NCBI RefSeq assembly: GCF_000478195.2
Contig: NZ_AUZM01000004.1
Coordinates: 1 to 64,000, forward strand
Length of the DNA stretch: 64,000 nucleotides
Reading direction: 5' to 3'
Source: Lyngbya aestuarii BL J
Lineage (GTDB): Bacteria > Cyanobacteriota > Cyanobacteriia > Cyanobacteriales > Microcoleaceae
Below the pieces are notes generated by a model. It ran no database searches, had not been told where the DNA came from, and was given only the letters and a program-made list of their open reading frames with translations. Shown here piece after piece: positions 36,687-45,927 of this stretch (its first letter is position 1; every line of letters starts with the position of its first letter). A program made the position numbers and the translations under genes.

Positions 36687-37820
36687 TTAAATAGGGAGGG
36701 TAAAGTAAAAAGTTGTTCCGACACCAAACTCGGATTCAACCCAGATTTTTCCGCCATGACGTTCAACAATTTTCTTACAAATCGCTAATCCGATTCCAGT
36801 ACCTGGATAGTCTTGAACGGTATGTAAGCGTTGAAAGACTTGAAAAATTCGCTCAAAGTAATCGGATTTTATGCCAATACCATTATCTTGAATGATAAAG
36901 ATCCATTCTTGGGGTTTTTGTTCCGCCGAAATCGTGACTTGAGGAATAACACCAGGACGACAATATTTAATCCCATTACTAATCAAGTTTTGTAATAATT
37001 GTCCGAGTTGAATTTTATCAGCTTTGACTGTCGGTAAGGTTTGATGAGTAATAATTGCCTGACTTTTTTCAATCGAATGATGAATATTTTTTAAGGTTTC
37101 TGCTAAAATTATATTACAATCAATGGGTTGCAGTTCTTGACGTTTGGTTCCCACTCGACTGTATTCTAATAAATTTTTGATCAATCCCTGCATCCGAATT
37201 CCTTCTTCTAAAATCGGAGTCACATATTCGTCGGCTTCTTCTTCTAAAATAATTTCTGATTTTAAAGATAGAAGTAATTCAGCAAACCCGGTAATCGTTT
37301 GTAGCGGTTGTTGTAAATCGTGAGAAGCAATATAGGCAAATTGTTCAAGTTCTTGGTTAGAATGAGCTAAGTCTTGATTGAGTTGATGGAGCTTTAAGTT
37401 TTGGGCGTGTAGTTGTTTCTGTAGCCGACAAATCGTGAGTTGATTTTCGACTCTCGCTAACACTTCTTCAACTTGAAAGGGTTTAGTAATGTAGTCTACT
37501 CCTCCCACACGAAACGCTTTAACCTTATCAAAAACATCATCTAAAGCACTCAAAAAAATCACTGGAATATTTGATGTATTGACTTGAGACTTGAGTTCAG
37601 CACAAACTTCATAGCCATCAAGTCCTGGCATTTTAATATCGAGTAAAATCAAATCAGGAGGGGCATTTTGAACAGCCATTAATGCAAGTTTTCCATTAAT
37701 CGCACACTGAACTTCATAGCCGCGATCGCTTAATGTCTCTGATAAAAGACGTAAGTTATCCGGTAAATCATCAACAATTAAAATATTTCCCTTCTGTTGG
37801 CTCGCAAAATCGCTGTTCAT
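36687..37820 (-). CDS. REC-linked sensor histidine kinase
   Basis: The 377-residue protein has an N-terminal REC domain (about 12-130) with Asp in LLDIKMPGLDGYEVC and KPF, a coiled coil, then a histidine kinase core: HisKA FAYIASHDLQQPLQTITGFAELL, HATPase with LISNGIKYCR, DNGIGI and GTGIGLAIC. Because the REC precedes the kinase, it can receive phosphate from another kinase and control its own output. The HDLQQPL type is common for cyanobacterial bacteriophytochrome-like kinases. It is the first gene of the two-gene relay with the PAS hybrid kinase. Confidence 0.92.
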   Translation of the reverse strand: MNSDFASQQKGNILIVDDLPDNLRLLSETLSDRGYEVQCAINGKLALMAVQNAPPDLILLDIKMPGLDGYEVCAELKSQVNTSNIPVIFLSALDDVFDKVKAFRVGGVDYITKPFQVEEVLARVENQLTICRLQKQLHAQNLKLHQLNQDLAHSNQELEQFAYIASHDLQQPLQTITGFAELLLSLKSEIILEEEADEYVTPILEEGIRMQGLIKNLLEYSRVGTKRQELQPIDCNIILAETLKNIHHSIEKSQAIITHQTLPTVKADKIQLGQLLQNLISNGIKYCRPGVIPQVTISAEQKPQEWIFIIQDNGIGIKSDYFERIFQVFQRLHTVQDYPGTGIGLAICKKIVERHGGKIWVESEFGVGTTFYFTLPI

Positions 37821-37972
37821 AAGATATCCGATATTCAGGTTAGACTCAAAACCCCTCTATTTTACGACCCAGAGTCGTTTATGAATCTAATCCATTGTAG
37901 CGGACAGAAGACCTCTTTTGCTGATTTTTTTATGTTAAGAAGCTTTTCAGATCTTCTTGACGATTTTGGGAA

Positions 37973-38821
37973 TTACATCAGACGTTGTACAACCTCCTGA
38001 TAAGCCGCACTATTCATCCCAACTCCTCTTTCAGCTAAACGAGGATCGAGGTATTGTTGTAGGTTATAAATTCGATCTGAAGTCGCCGGATGAGTGCTTA
38101 AAATCGTGGGTGGAGAACCACTTCCGAGTAATTTTCCCATAAAATCTAAAGCGGCTTGTTGAGCATATCCCGCCTTTCCTAAAGTAATGATTCCTAAGCG
38201 ATCTGCTTCATACTCTGCCTCTCGACTTTTCGGACGTCTTAATGCCAATTCTACCCCAATTTGTACAGCTAAATTATTATCTAATCCTGCGGCTGAAGCC
38301 ACTCCTTGAGCAATCGCAATTTGACGCATTTGTTTGAGAGAATGTTCTCCGACAATATGAGAAATTTCGTGAGCAATAACACTCGCTAGTTCTGCTTCAT
38401 TATCTGCTGCTAAAATTAACCCTTTATGAATATAGACAAAGCCGCCCATAGTCGCAAAAGCATTCACTTTATCATCATTAACCACTTGAAAAGTATACGG
38501 AATGTCTGAACGTTCACTCGCTTTAACTAATCGCTGACCAATTAAATCAATATACTGAGTTAAAGCTGGACTCGGATATAGTTTAAATTCACGACCTACC
38601 ATGCGATCATTAATCTGTTTTCCGAGTGCAACTTCCTGACGATCAGAAATCGTAGAAAGCTGAAGAATTCTTACACCATGAAAAATGATTTTCTCAATCG
38701 GAATCGCTTGTACAGCAGGAAGTGAATTGATCCAAAATGTTAATGCAGTACAGATAGAGAGTACAGGATAAAACCAGCGACGAGGAAACCATTTCGGCTT
38801 GAATAACAAGAGTTTAGACAT
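37973..38821 (-). CDS. M48 family zinc metalloprotease
   Basis: The 282-residue protein has an N-terminal membrane or signal segment (FYPVLSICTALTFWINSLPAVQA), so it acts outside the cytoplasm. The zinc site is HEISHIVGEHSL (HExxH), the third ligand Glu is in REAEYEADRLGI, and STHPATSDRI follows, as in bacterial BepA/YfgC-type M48 proteases that clear misfolded envelope proteins. It lacks the TPR tail of BepA. It stands alone between regulatory genes. Confidence 0.9.
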   Translation of the reverse strand: MSKLLLFKPKWFPRRWFYPVLSICTALTFWINSLPAVQAIPIEKIIFHGVRILQLSTISDRQEVALGKQINDRMVGREFKLYPSPALTQYIDLIGQRLVKASERSDIPYTFQVVNDDKVNAFATMGGFVYIHKGLILAADNEAELASVIAHEISHIVGEHSLKQMRQIAIAQGVASAAGLDNNLAVQIGVELALRRPKSREAEYEADRLGIITLGKAGYAQQAALDFMGKLLGSGSPPTILSTHPATSDRIYNLQQYLDPRLAERGVGMNSAAYQEVVQRLM

Positions 38822-38975
38822 GATTAATCCTTTTATATTAAATTGATATTTTGGGAAAATAAAACCTACCCACTATTTTATTAAGCTTTAAAAGGCTATA
38901 AAAAATTACAACTTAATTAAAAAAACTGAGCTTTTTAATGGTTTGAAGCAATATAGACTTATCGCATTATCCTTT

Positions 38976-39809
38976 CTAAAATAATCGATTTAAGTTCATT
39001 TTATTGGGCTGACAAAGATAATAACCTTGAGCATAATCCAAACCTAATGCTTTTACTTCATTAAAAATTTCTTCATTTTCAACTCCTTTAGCAATCACCT
39101 GTAACCCCATTCTCTGACCCAGATAATTAATCAGTTCTACAATTGCTTTATCTGTAATATCTTGACCCATATTTTTGATAAAGCGTTCGGAAATCTTTAA
39201 ATAATCAACAGGAAGATATTTAAGATAATGAAAAGAGGACATATTGCTGCCACAATTGTCTAAAGCACAACAATAACCACGAGTTTGTAAATCAGTAATG
39301 ACATCAGAAGCCAGCCTTAAGTTTTCCAGTGCTAAACGCTCTGAAATTTCAAAGCAGATTAGATCAGGAGACAGTTCAAACTCACTCACTTGACCATGAA
39401 TATACTCAAACAAGCGCTCATCTCTTAAGTAAGCAGGGGATAAGTTGATTGAAAAGCGATGGTTCTCTAAAATATGAGTAGGAGCTTGGGCTAACTGTTC
39501 AAATAAAGTCGTAATTACCCGTTGCTCAATTTGTGAACTGAGATTATAATGTTCTGCAATCCCTAGAAAACGAGCAGGTGAAATGAGTTGATTATTCTCT
39601 GTTCTCAAACGAAGTAACACTTCAGAAAATCGACGATAATCTAATGTTGTTAGTGGAGTAATTTCTTGTAGATATAAACAAAAACGATTCTCAGATAAGG
39701 CTTGCTTAATTTGCTTAACCCATTGCCAATCACTTAAAAAATGAACAACATTTTGATGGGTCTGTGTTCGGGGGAAAGTCCGAGTTTTTTTCCAGCTCAT
39801 AGAAACCAT
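38976..39809 (-). CDS. EAL domain protein, probably catalytically inactive
   Basis: The 277-residue protein is a lone EAL domain. The EAL signature is EVLLRL (Glu63), and Asn122 (INLSP), Glu154 (CFEISE), Asp184 and Lys205 (DYLKISERF) are kept. The paired metal-binding DDFG motif is DNCG (second Asp replaced by Asn185), and the AEGVE motif is AKGVE, with Lys241 in place of a catalytic Glu. Loss of both residues suggests that it cannot cleave cyclic di-GMP and may instead bind it or a partner. An in-frame ATG at codon 4 is an alternative start. No linked GGDEF gene. Confidence 0.85.
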   Translation of the reverse strand: MVSMSWKKTRTFPRTQTHQNVVHFLSDWQWVKQIKQALSENRFCLYLQEITPLTTLDYRRFSEVLLRLRTENNQLISPARFLGIAEHYNLSSQIEQRVITTLFEQLAQAPTHILENHRFSINLSPAYLRDERLFEYIHGQVSEFELSPDLICFEISERLALENLRLASDVITDLQTRGYCCALDNCGSNMSSFHYLKYLPVDYLKISERFIKNMGQDITDKAIVELINYLGQRMGLQVIAKGVENEEIFNEVKALGLDYAQGYYLCQPNKMNLNRLF

Positions 39810-40036
39810 TCTTACACTCCTGCGAATCCAAAAAGTTTAGACTTTGTTCTATTCCCAGACTAACCCTAGACTGTAAGCTACCGATGAACGTTATATGAGA
39901 GTTTTCTTAAACAAATAAATCAGGCTTCTGTATGAACACTAAAAATAATGCAGATGTCAGTCAATCTGCACTTTATTAGTAATTGCAGCAGGTGTTTATG
40001 CACCCATCCGCAACATCCAATAAGTTTAACGAATGT

Positions 40037-40198
40037 TTACCGAATGTTAAAGTTTTGAAACATCACAATTCTCAACAGTTCCACTTGAGGGGCTTGTACT
40101 CGCAATTGTAAGAGATTAACCGGATTAGACCACTCAATCTTTGCATTCAGATAAAGAGAAAGTGTGAGGATAGCCGCTAGCAGTAGTTTTTCAAACAT
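40037..40198 (-). CDS. 53-residue secreted or membrane-anchored small protein
   Basis: A short minus-strand frame starts at ATG 40198, only 6 bases after an exact GGAGGAG ribosome binding site (40205-40211), one of the best in the window. The N-terminus MFEKLLLAAILTLSLYLNA is a clear hydrophobic signal or anchor. The rest (KIEWSNPVNLLQLRVQAPQ...) is short, with Leu/Val repeats, and it ends at TAA 40037. No family is recognised. It lies alone in a 685-base gap between the EAL gene and ycf66. The RBS and signal peptide argue for a real gene. Confidence 0.6.
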   Translation of the reverse strand: MFEKLLLAAILTLSLYLNAKIEWSNPVNLLQLRVQAPQVELLRIVMFQNFNIR

Positions 40199-40204
40199 AA
40201 TCAA

Positions 40205-40211
40205 CTCCTCC
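40205..40211 (-). promoter_or_regulatory. Strong ribosome binding site of the 53-residue protein
   Basis: GGAGGAG on the minus strand, 6 bases from ATG 40198. It is the main evidence that the small frame is translated. Confidence 0.65.
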
Positions 40212-40494
40212 AAAAAAAAATTCTACTGCACCGAACTTTGGTGTATGCAAAGATAATACAAAATCTGACTAAAATTCTAAATGATTTAACACAATATTCA
40301 AGATGACCTAATTAACGCATTGATTGTGATGCAGGTCACACCCCTCGCCAATTTAGGGGATTTCAGAGCAAACAAAAGGGATAATATCTGATCAATTCGA
40401 GTTTCAACCAATTATTTCAATAAACCGATCACGGGAGCGACCTCTGCCTTGTAAAATATATCAGTAGAGATTTGTCGATAGGCTGGAGGATACA

Positions 40495-41751
40495 ATGCTG
40501 GCACATATTCTGGCGATTGCTGTTGGTTTGGGGAGCTTCGCCGTTTACATGGCCGCTTTCTTTTTTCCAGAAGTTCATCGCAAAAATGACTTCTTCTGGA
40601 GTGGCGTGGGATTTTTTTATGCACTGATTTTGTGGGTCTGTGCCGGACGTATCACGGGAGCTGTCCTCCTGGGTCAAATCGCGAGTGTCGCTTTACTCGG
40701 TTGGTTTGGCTTACAAACTCTGTATTTGCGACGAGTCGTCACTCCGATATCACAAAAAACCCCTGTTCCCGCAAAACTGCAAGAACAAGTCGAGGGTTTA
40801 TTTGCCGTTAAAGCCCAGGAACCCCAGGTTATCCCCGTCCCCAAAGTTGACAATTTTGACCAAGATGGCGCTCTCCCCGTTGCACCGCCAGCAACCCCCG
40901 AGCCTGTTGGTGTTGAATCTCCACCTGAAACCGTTACAACGGAACCCCAAATTCCAGTTTCCTCAGAAATTCCCTCAGAAATTCCTGAAGTTATTGAAGA
41001 CGTTTCACCGTCTGCCGAACCAGAATTGACTTCTGAAACAGCAATTGAATCGGAAGATGAACCTGTCATTGATAAACCCGAAACTGAACCTATTTCAGCA
41101 ACAAAAATTGAATGGGAAGACGAAGTAGACGAAGAAATAGAAAAAGAAACAGAAGAAGAAACAGAAACAATTTCTCAACCCCAAACCCCATCACCCCCTG
41201 CATCTCAGCCTAAACGATTATCACGAGTATTTCGCTCGATTACAGGTTTATTTAATCGGCGTAAAAACCCACCTTCTTCTCCTGTTTCCCCTGTCAAAAC
41301 TTCACAAGAAAATCAAACAGAAGCAGCCCAAGTTGAACCGGAAACTGAAGAAACGCCAACTCTAGAAACCGTTGTTGCTCAAGAAGATGTCACTCCCCCA
41401 ACTGAACAATCAGAAACCTCAGCAGTAGCGGAAATAGAAGCAATAGATCTAACAGAAATCGATTCTGCACCGGGATTAGAAACACCATCCGAAGACGAAT
41501 TTCAAGAAATTACAGTCACTGTTGAACCGGATATTTCTTCAGCCAGTCCCTTTGAACAAATGATATCTGCTTCTGAAGAATCCGAAATCGTTCAATCCGA
41601 AGATTCTGCCGAAGAAATAGTCTCAGAATCCTCTACCCAAAATCCCTCGCCCCCCGATGAAAATCAAAATCTGAAGCGGCCTAATCCTCCTGATCCTAAT
41701 TTAAAAGAAGCCGCTAAAAAACAAAAAAAATCAACCGACTCCGAACATTAA
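40495..41751 (+). CDS. Ycf66 family protein with long disordered tail
   Basis: The 418-residue protein begins with the Ycf66 domain: three membrane helices in the first 80 residues (ILAIAVGLGSFAVYMAAFFFPEVHRKNDFFWSGVGFFYALILWVCAGRITGAVLLGQ). The remaining 330 residues are Glu-, Pro-, Thr- and Ser-rich and probably unstructured, with a small basic patch in the middle (KRLSRVFRSITGLFNRRK). Ycf66 is conserved in cyanobacteria and some plastids without a known function. The tail is much longer than the plastid form. The YkgJ gene follows 34 bases later. Confidence 0.88.
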   Translation: MLAHILAIAVGLGSFAVYMAAFFFPEVHRKNDFFWSGVGFFYALILWVCAGRITGAVLLGQIASVALLGWFGLQTLYLRRVVTPISQKTPVPAKLQEQVEGLFAVKAQEPQVIPVPKVDNFDQDGALPVAPPATPEPVGVESPPETVTTEPQIPVSSEIPSEIPEVIEDVSPSAEPELTSETAIESEDEPVIDKPETEPISATKIEWEDEVDEEIEKETEEETETISQPQTPSPPASQPKRLSRVFRSITGLFNRRKNPPSSPVSPVKTSQENQTEAAQVEPETEETPTLETVVAQEDVTPPTEQSETSAVAEIEAIDLTEIDSAPGLETPSEDEFQEITVTVEPDISSASPFEQMISASEESEIVQSEDSAEEIVSESSTQNPSPPDENQNLKRPNPPDPNLKEAAKKQKKSTDSEH

Positions 41752-41785
41752 ACGTTGAAAACATCCTTAATTTTAATCAATTATT

Positions 41786-42139
41786 ATGGCAACTTGGCAA
41801 TGTGTTAAAAACTGTGGGGCTTGCTGTTATCTCGAACCCTCAGAACGTCCAGAATTAGATGAATATCTCGGCTCAGAGGAGTTAGAATTGTATTTGAGTT
41901 TAGTCGGAGAAGATGGATGGTGCATTCACTACAACCACCAAAACCGAGAATGTAGCATCTACTCTAACCGTCCTCGCTTCTGTCGAGTTCAACCGGAAGT
42001 GTTTACAGAAATGTTCGGGATAGAACCTCCAGAGTTGAACGACTTTGCGATTGATTGTTGTCAGCAGCAAATTGAAGGGGTTTATGGGGCTGACTCAACT
42101 GAAATGAAGCAGTATAATGATCAGGTGGGATGGGTGTGA
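41786..42139 (+). CDS. YkgJ family cysteine-cluster protein
   Basis: The 117-residue protein has the zinc- or iron-chelating CxxCGACCY motif at the N-terminus (CVKNCGACCYLEPSERPEL), then GWCIHYNHQNRECSIYSNRPRFCRVQPE and a C-terminal CCQQQI. These eight or so cysteines match the YkgJ/DUF cluster that likely holds an Fe-S cluster or zinc. Function is not known. It is 34 bases after ycf66 on the same strand. Confidence 0.88.
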   Translation: MATWQCVKNCGACCYLEPSERPELDEYLGSEELELYLSLVGEDGWCIHYNHQNRECSIYSNRPRFCRVQPEVFTEMFGIEPPELNDFAIDCCQQQIEGVYGADSTEMKQYNDQVGWV

Positions 42140-42243
42140 AGAACCTGAAAATATCACCTCTTGAACCGATAGGCTTGCATCTTTGGGGCAAATCTGAAAA
42201 GATTATGATTGAATCAGTAGAACAGACTATTTTTTGATAAACT

Positions 42244-42681
42244 GTGACACCATCTTCTGAGTTATTCCCTTCGTCTAACCAACCCTCAAACTTCTCTAAC
42301 GAGAGTTCTCCTGAACTCCCGGTCAAGGAAACAACAGAACCAACATCATCTCTAGTTCAAGACTCTCCGATTTCTCAACCTACTCAGCCCCGCAAACCTA
42401 AAAATGCTTGGGCAATTTTTGCCTCTACTTTTGTAACAATTTTTCTCGCGGAAATTGGTGATAAAACTCAATTAACAACGCTGTTAATGACAGCAGAATC
42501 TCATCAGCCTTGGGTTGTTTTTGCCGGTGCCGGAAGCGCCCTTATTCTGACCAGTTTACTGGGGGTATTAGTCGGGCGATGGTTAGCCAGTCGTATTGAA
42601 CCCAAAACCCTCGAACGGGCAGCCGGAATCAGTTTACTGGTGATTTCAGGTTTGTTGTTTTGGGAAGTTTTTCACTTCTGA
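42244..42681 (+). CDS. Half-size TMEM165/GDT1 (UPF0016) cation transporter
   Basis: The 145-residue protein has a polar, probably disordered 55-residue N-terminus and three hydrophobic helices with one E-x-G-D-[KR]-[ST] motif: LAEIGDKTQLTTLL, then ALILTSLLGVLVGRWLASRI. Full-length UPF0016 proteins, such as the cyanobacterial manganese exporter, contain two such motifs in six helices. Half-size versions normally come as two adjacent genes. No second half lies next to this one, so a partner must be elsewhere or it works as a homodimer. The start is GTG 42244. Transport of Mn or Ca is inferred from the family. Confidence 0.88.
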   Translation: MTPSSELFPSSNQPSNFSNESSPELPVKETTEPTSSLVQDSPISQPTQPRKPKNAWAIFASTFVTIFLAEIGDKTQLTTLLMTAESHQPWVVFAGAGSALILTSLLGVLVGRWLASRIEPKTLERAAGISLLVISGLLFWEVFHF

Positions 42682-42733
42682 TGCTCAGAACTATCCGGAT
42701 CAGGATTTGTGATCAATCTCCCAGTTGATCCGT

Positions 42734-44902
42734 TTATTTTAACTGTTGAATTTGATATTGAGCATCTCGATATCCTCCAGTTAATCCCTGTTCTAAATAA
42801 AGTTGTCCGGCGGTACGAAAATCATTAATTGCACCGCTTTTATCCCCTAAAGCCACTCGCACAATTCCTCGTCCGTAGAAGGCATTGGGATAATCGGGTT
42901 TGAGACGAATGGCTTGAACATAATCCGCGATCGCCTGATTATAATCTTGAAGTTCATAGTAAGCAACAGCGCGATTGCTGTAAGATTGAGCATCATTTGG
43001 GTTGAGTTCAATCGCTTTTGTATAGTCTGCGATTGCTGCTTGAAAGTCTTGTTGGGCAACTTGAACCATACCCCGATTACTATAAGCTTTGTGATCAGTT
43101 GGTGTCAGTTCAATGGCTTTGGTACAGTCGGCTAAAGCGTTTTCAAGTTCGGATATATTCAAATAAGCAACACAGCGATTATTATAAGCCACAGCGTTCG
43201 GTTCGAGTTGGATCGCTTTGGTACAATCATCGATAGCGGCTTGATGTTTGCTTAAATTAATTTGGGTACTACAGCGATTTCCGTAAACAGAACTGTTATC
43301 AGGTTGCAGTTCAATTACCCGATCATAATCGGCAAGGGCGCCTTGATAATCTCCTAAATGAAAGCGTGTTCGACCCCGATCATAGTAGGCTAAAAAATTT
43401 TTAGAATCCAGTCGAATAGCCTCGGTATAATCGGCTAATCCGCTTTGCAAATCCCCTGAATTGACTCGGGCTATTCCTCGGGAACGATAAGCCAGGGGAT
43501 GATCCGATTGTATCCGAATGACTTCGCTATAGTCTTCGATCGCCTTTTGATAATTTTCGAGGGAATAGTGAGCGAGTCCTCGCTTATAATAAGCATCAAC
43601 ATCACTAGGTTCTAACTCGATGACTTTAGAATAGTCTGCGATCGCGCCTGATAAATCTTGAGCATCATAACGGGCTAATCCGCGATTAAAATAAGCATTA
43701 GTGTAGTTAGGATTGAGTTGAATGGCTTGAGTATAATCTTCGATCGCGTTTTGATATTGTTCGAGATCATAGTAGGCATTTCCCCGTTGATGGTAGGCTT
43801 CAGGATTGTCTGGATTATAGTTGATCGCTTGAGTTAGGGTTCTCACTGCGGCTTGAGGATTTCCTTTTTCTAGCTTTTCTACCCCTTGAGAAAAAGCCAC
43901 TTTTGCTTTAACCGGATCAGGACGATTAAAAGCTTTAATTAATCCAAAAACTACTAATAATCCGACTAATCCCGTTGCCGTTAATCCTACAATTTTTCCC
44001 CAATTGGTTATCCTTTTATCGGGATTTAAAGAAGCCGAATTCGGAATATAGGTAAAATCAGATCGTCCGGTTATTTTCCTTAAATCTGAGATTACATCAT
44101 TACAAGCTAGATAACGTTTTCCATGATAATGATGTACCATTTTATCAATAATTTTCGCTAAACCTGCACTCACCCGAGCGCGATTTCGCCAGGTTATATC
44201 ATCTGGGTTAGAGAGATTTGGATCTTGAAGTTTGGGTAAATCTGAAGCTTCTAACCCGGTAATGGCTTGAATAGCAATCATTCCCACGGCATACAGATCA
44301 CTATTATATTGAGGATTCCCTTGAAACTGTTCAATCGGCATATAAGACGGGGTTCCAGTCGCAATCGTCCGCATGGATTGATTGTTCCCATTTAAGAATT
44401 GATGACTCACTTCTTTGACTGAACCAAAGTCAATTAAAACTAATTTTTTATCCGAACGACGACGAATAATATTAGACGGATTAACATCTCGATGAATTAC
44501 CCCTTGTTCATGAACAAAGAGAAGAATTTCTAATATTTCTTCTAATAACTTGATTACTCTTTCTTCTGGCCAAGGAGTACCCGGAACCAGTTCTTTACTA
44601 AGAGAATGTCCTTCGATATATTCTTCCACCAAGTAAAAATTACTTTGTTCTTTAAAGTAGGCTAAAAGCAGAGGGATTTGATTATGTCGTCCTAACTTTT
44701 CTAAAATTTCTGCTTCTTTTTCAAATAATCGTAACGCCGTTTTCAGAATTTTAGAATTATTATTCGGAGGACGAAGCTGTTTAACCACACATTGAGGATG
44801 ACCTGGGCGACGAGTATCAGCCGCAAGATAAGTTTGTCCAAATGCCCCTGAACTGAGTATTTGAACAATGCGATACCGTCTATCTAAAAGTTGACCAATC
44901 AT
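42734..44902 (-). CDS. Ser/Thr kinase with transmembrane helix and 11 TPRs
   Basis: The 722-residue protein has a Hanks-type kinase domain (residues 8-275: RYRIVQILSSGAFGQTYLA, VVKQL, DFGSVKE), one membrane helix (about 306-328, WGKIVGLTATGLVGLLVVFG), and 11 consecutive TPRs (about 335-715) after it. The catalytic loop reads HRDVNPSNII: the usual Lys after HRDx is Asn, while the catalytic Asp and Mg-binding Asn are kept, so activity may be altered. The TPR part would lie on the far side of the membrane if the kinase is cytoplasmic. ATG 44902 is chosen (another ATG is 6 bases upstream). It converges on the GDT1-like gene. Confidence 0.9.
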   Translation of the reverse strand: MIGQLLDRRYRIVQILSSGAFGQTYLAADTRRPGHPQCVVKQLRPPNNNSKILKTALRLFEKEAEILEKLGRHNQIPLLLAYFKEQSNFYLVEEYIEGHSLSKELVPGTPWPEERVIKLLEEILEILLFVHEQGVIHRDVNPSNIIRRRSDKKLVLIDFGSVKEVSHQFLNGNNQSMRTIATGTPSYMPIEQFQGNPQYNSDLYAVGMIAIQAITGLEASDLPKLQDPNLSNPDDITWRNRARVSAGLAKIIDKMVHHYHGKRYLACNDVISDLRKITGRSDFTYIPNSASLNPDKRITNWGKIVGLTATGLVGLLVVFGLIKAFNRPDPVKAKVAFSQGVEKLEKGNPQAAVRTLTQAINYNPDNPEAYHQRGNAYYDLEQYQNAIEDYTQAIQLNPNYTNAYFNRGLARYDAQDLSGAIADYSKVIELEPSDVDAYYKRGLAHYSLENYQKAIEDYSEVIRIQSDHPLAYRSRGIARVNSGDLQSGLADYTEAIRLDSKNFLAYYDRGRTRFHLGDYQGALADYDRVIELQPDNSSVYGNRCSTQINLSKHQAAIDDCTKAIQLEPNAVAYNNRCVAYLNISELENALADCTKAIELTPTDHKAYSNRGMVQVAQQDFQAAIADYTKAIELNPNDAQSYSNRAVAYYELQDYNQAIADYVQAIRLKPDYPNAFYGRGIVRVALGDKSGAINDFRTAGQLYLEQGLTGGYRDAQYQIQQLK

Positions 44903-44908
44903 TTGCAT

Positions 44909-45927
44909 AGGAGGGTTTAGCGTCTAAAACAATCGGTTTTATCAAATTCAACAGCAGTCAATGGGAATAAGGTTCTGATTTTAAATTCACATTTTTCCAA
45001 GTTAAGAAAATGATTCTTTGAGGAAAAACAGAGGTTTTTGATGAAAAAAATAAGAATGAGATTGAGAGTCTATAGGTATATTTTAAATTAACTTATGGTG
45101 CTTTTCTCACTCATTATCCAATTGATGTAACCTTGTCAAAATCAAGCTTAGTGTCGCAGAACCTAGTCATTGATCACTATTGCACTAGACATAGACTGTG
45201 CTGTAACACAACAGAGCGTTTAAGTTAATTGTGGCACAGAATCCGGATCTACGAACGAGTCTGACTAGAAATTCATTCACAGAGGATAGGTTCTGACTCG
45301 CCCCTGACCCCGTTTGAGAAGATTAAGTCGGCTTTGACAATCAACTTCTGACGCACGATCTAATTTTGTTTAAGTCGTTTCTATTGAATAGAATATTTGG
45401 CTGATTTTAACTTGAAGCTTATCTAAATGGAGTTCTCAAATCCCATCTCTAAACACATTTTAATTAAACCTGTTGTCTTTTGGCAATTAAATCAAACCCC
45501 CTCAAGTCATTCAAACACACAATTTAATTTTAATTAAACTTAAAACCCCAAAATTATTCCTGTTGTTGGATAAGTCGTTAATGGAGACTGCTGCAAACTC
45601 ACCCTTCACTTCAGAGAAACCCATCAAAATAAACAGCAAGACTCTACACATAAACTTCAAGTTTAAAATACTCGCAATTGTGCGGATACAGTTTCCTCAA
45701 GTGCCTTTATGGAAAGTTTTTCAGCAATTCAACTAAAATCAATCCACTCAAAATCTGAAGAAAAACTAAAGTCACCGAGGACAGTAAGTCATAGAGTTAA
45801 TGGCAAGAATGTAACCATTCATGGCTTGTTTTTGACCAATCTTGCTATCTGTTTCACGAAACTTCACAAATAAACCAAGTTCTACTTGGCCTAACATCAG
45901 ATTCGGTACTAATGCACGAAAGTCATT
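44909..45927. other. 1-kb intergenic region
   Basis: This A/T-rich spacer separates the divergent TPR kinase and cydA genes. It contains many stop codons in all frames and no convincing gene or terminator. TTTTAATTAAAC-like runs near 45458-45540 occur twice. It presumably holds the promoters of both genes, and a small RNA cannot be excluded by eye. Confidence 0.5.

Noticed and set aside
40412-41069. Open frames opposite or alternative to the ycf66 gene
   Set aside because: They are compositional shadows of the Glu/Pro-rich coding region on the plus strand.
44909-45927. Search for tRNA or small genes in the 1-kb gap before cydA
   Set aside because: No T-loop GTTCRA context with matching stems and no frame with a good ribosome binding site was found by eye.
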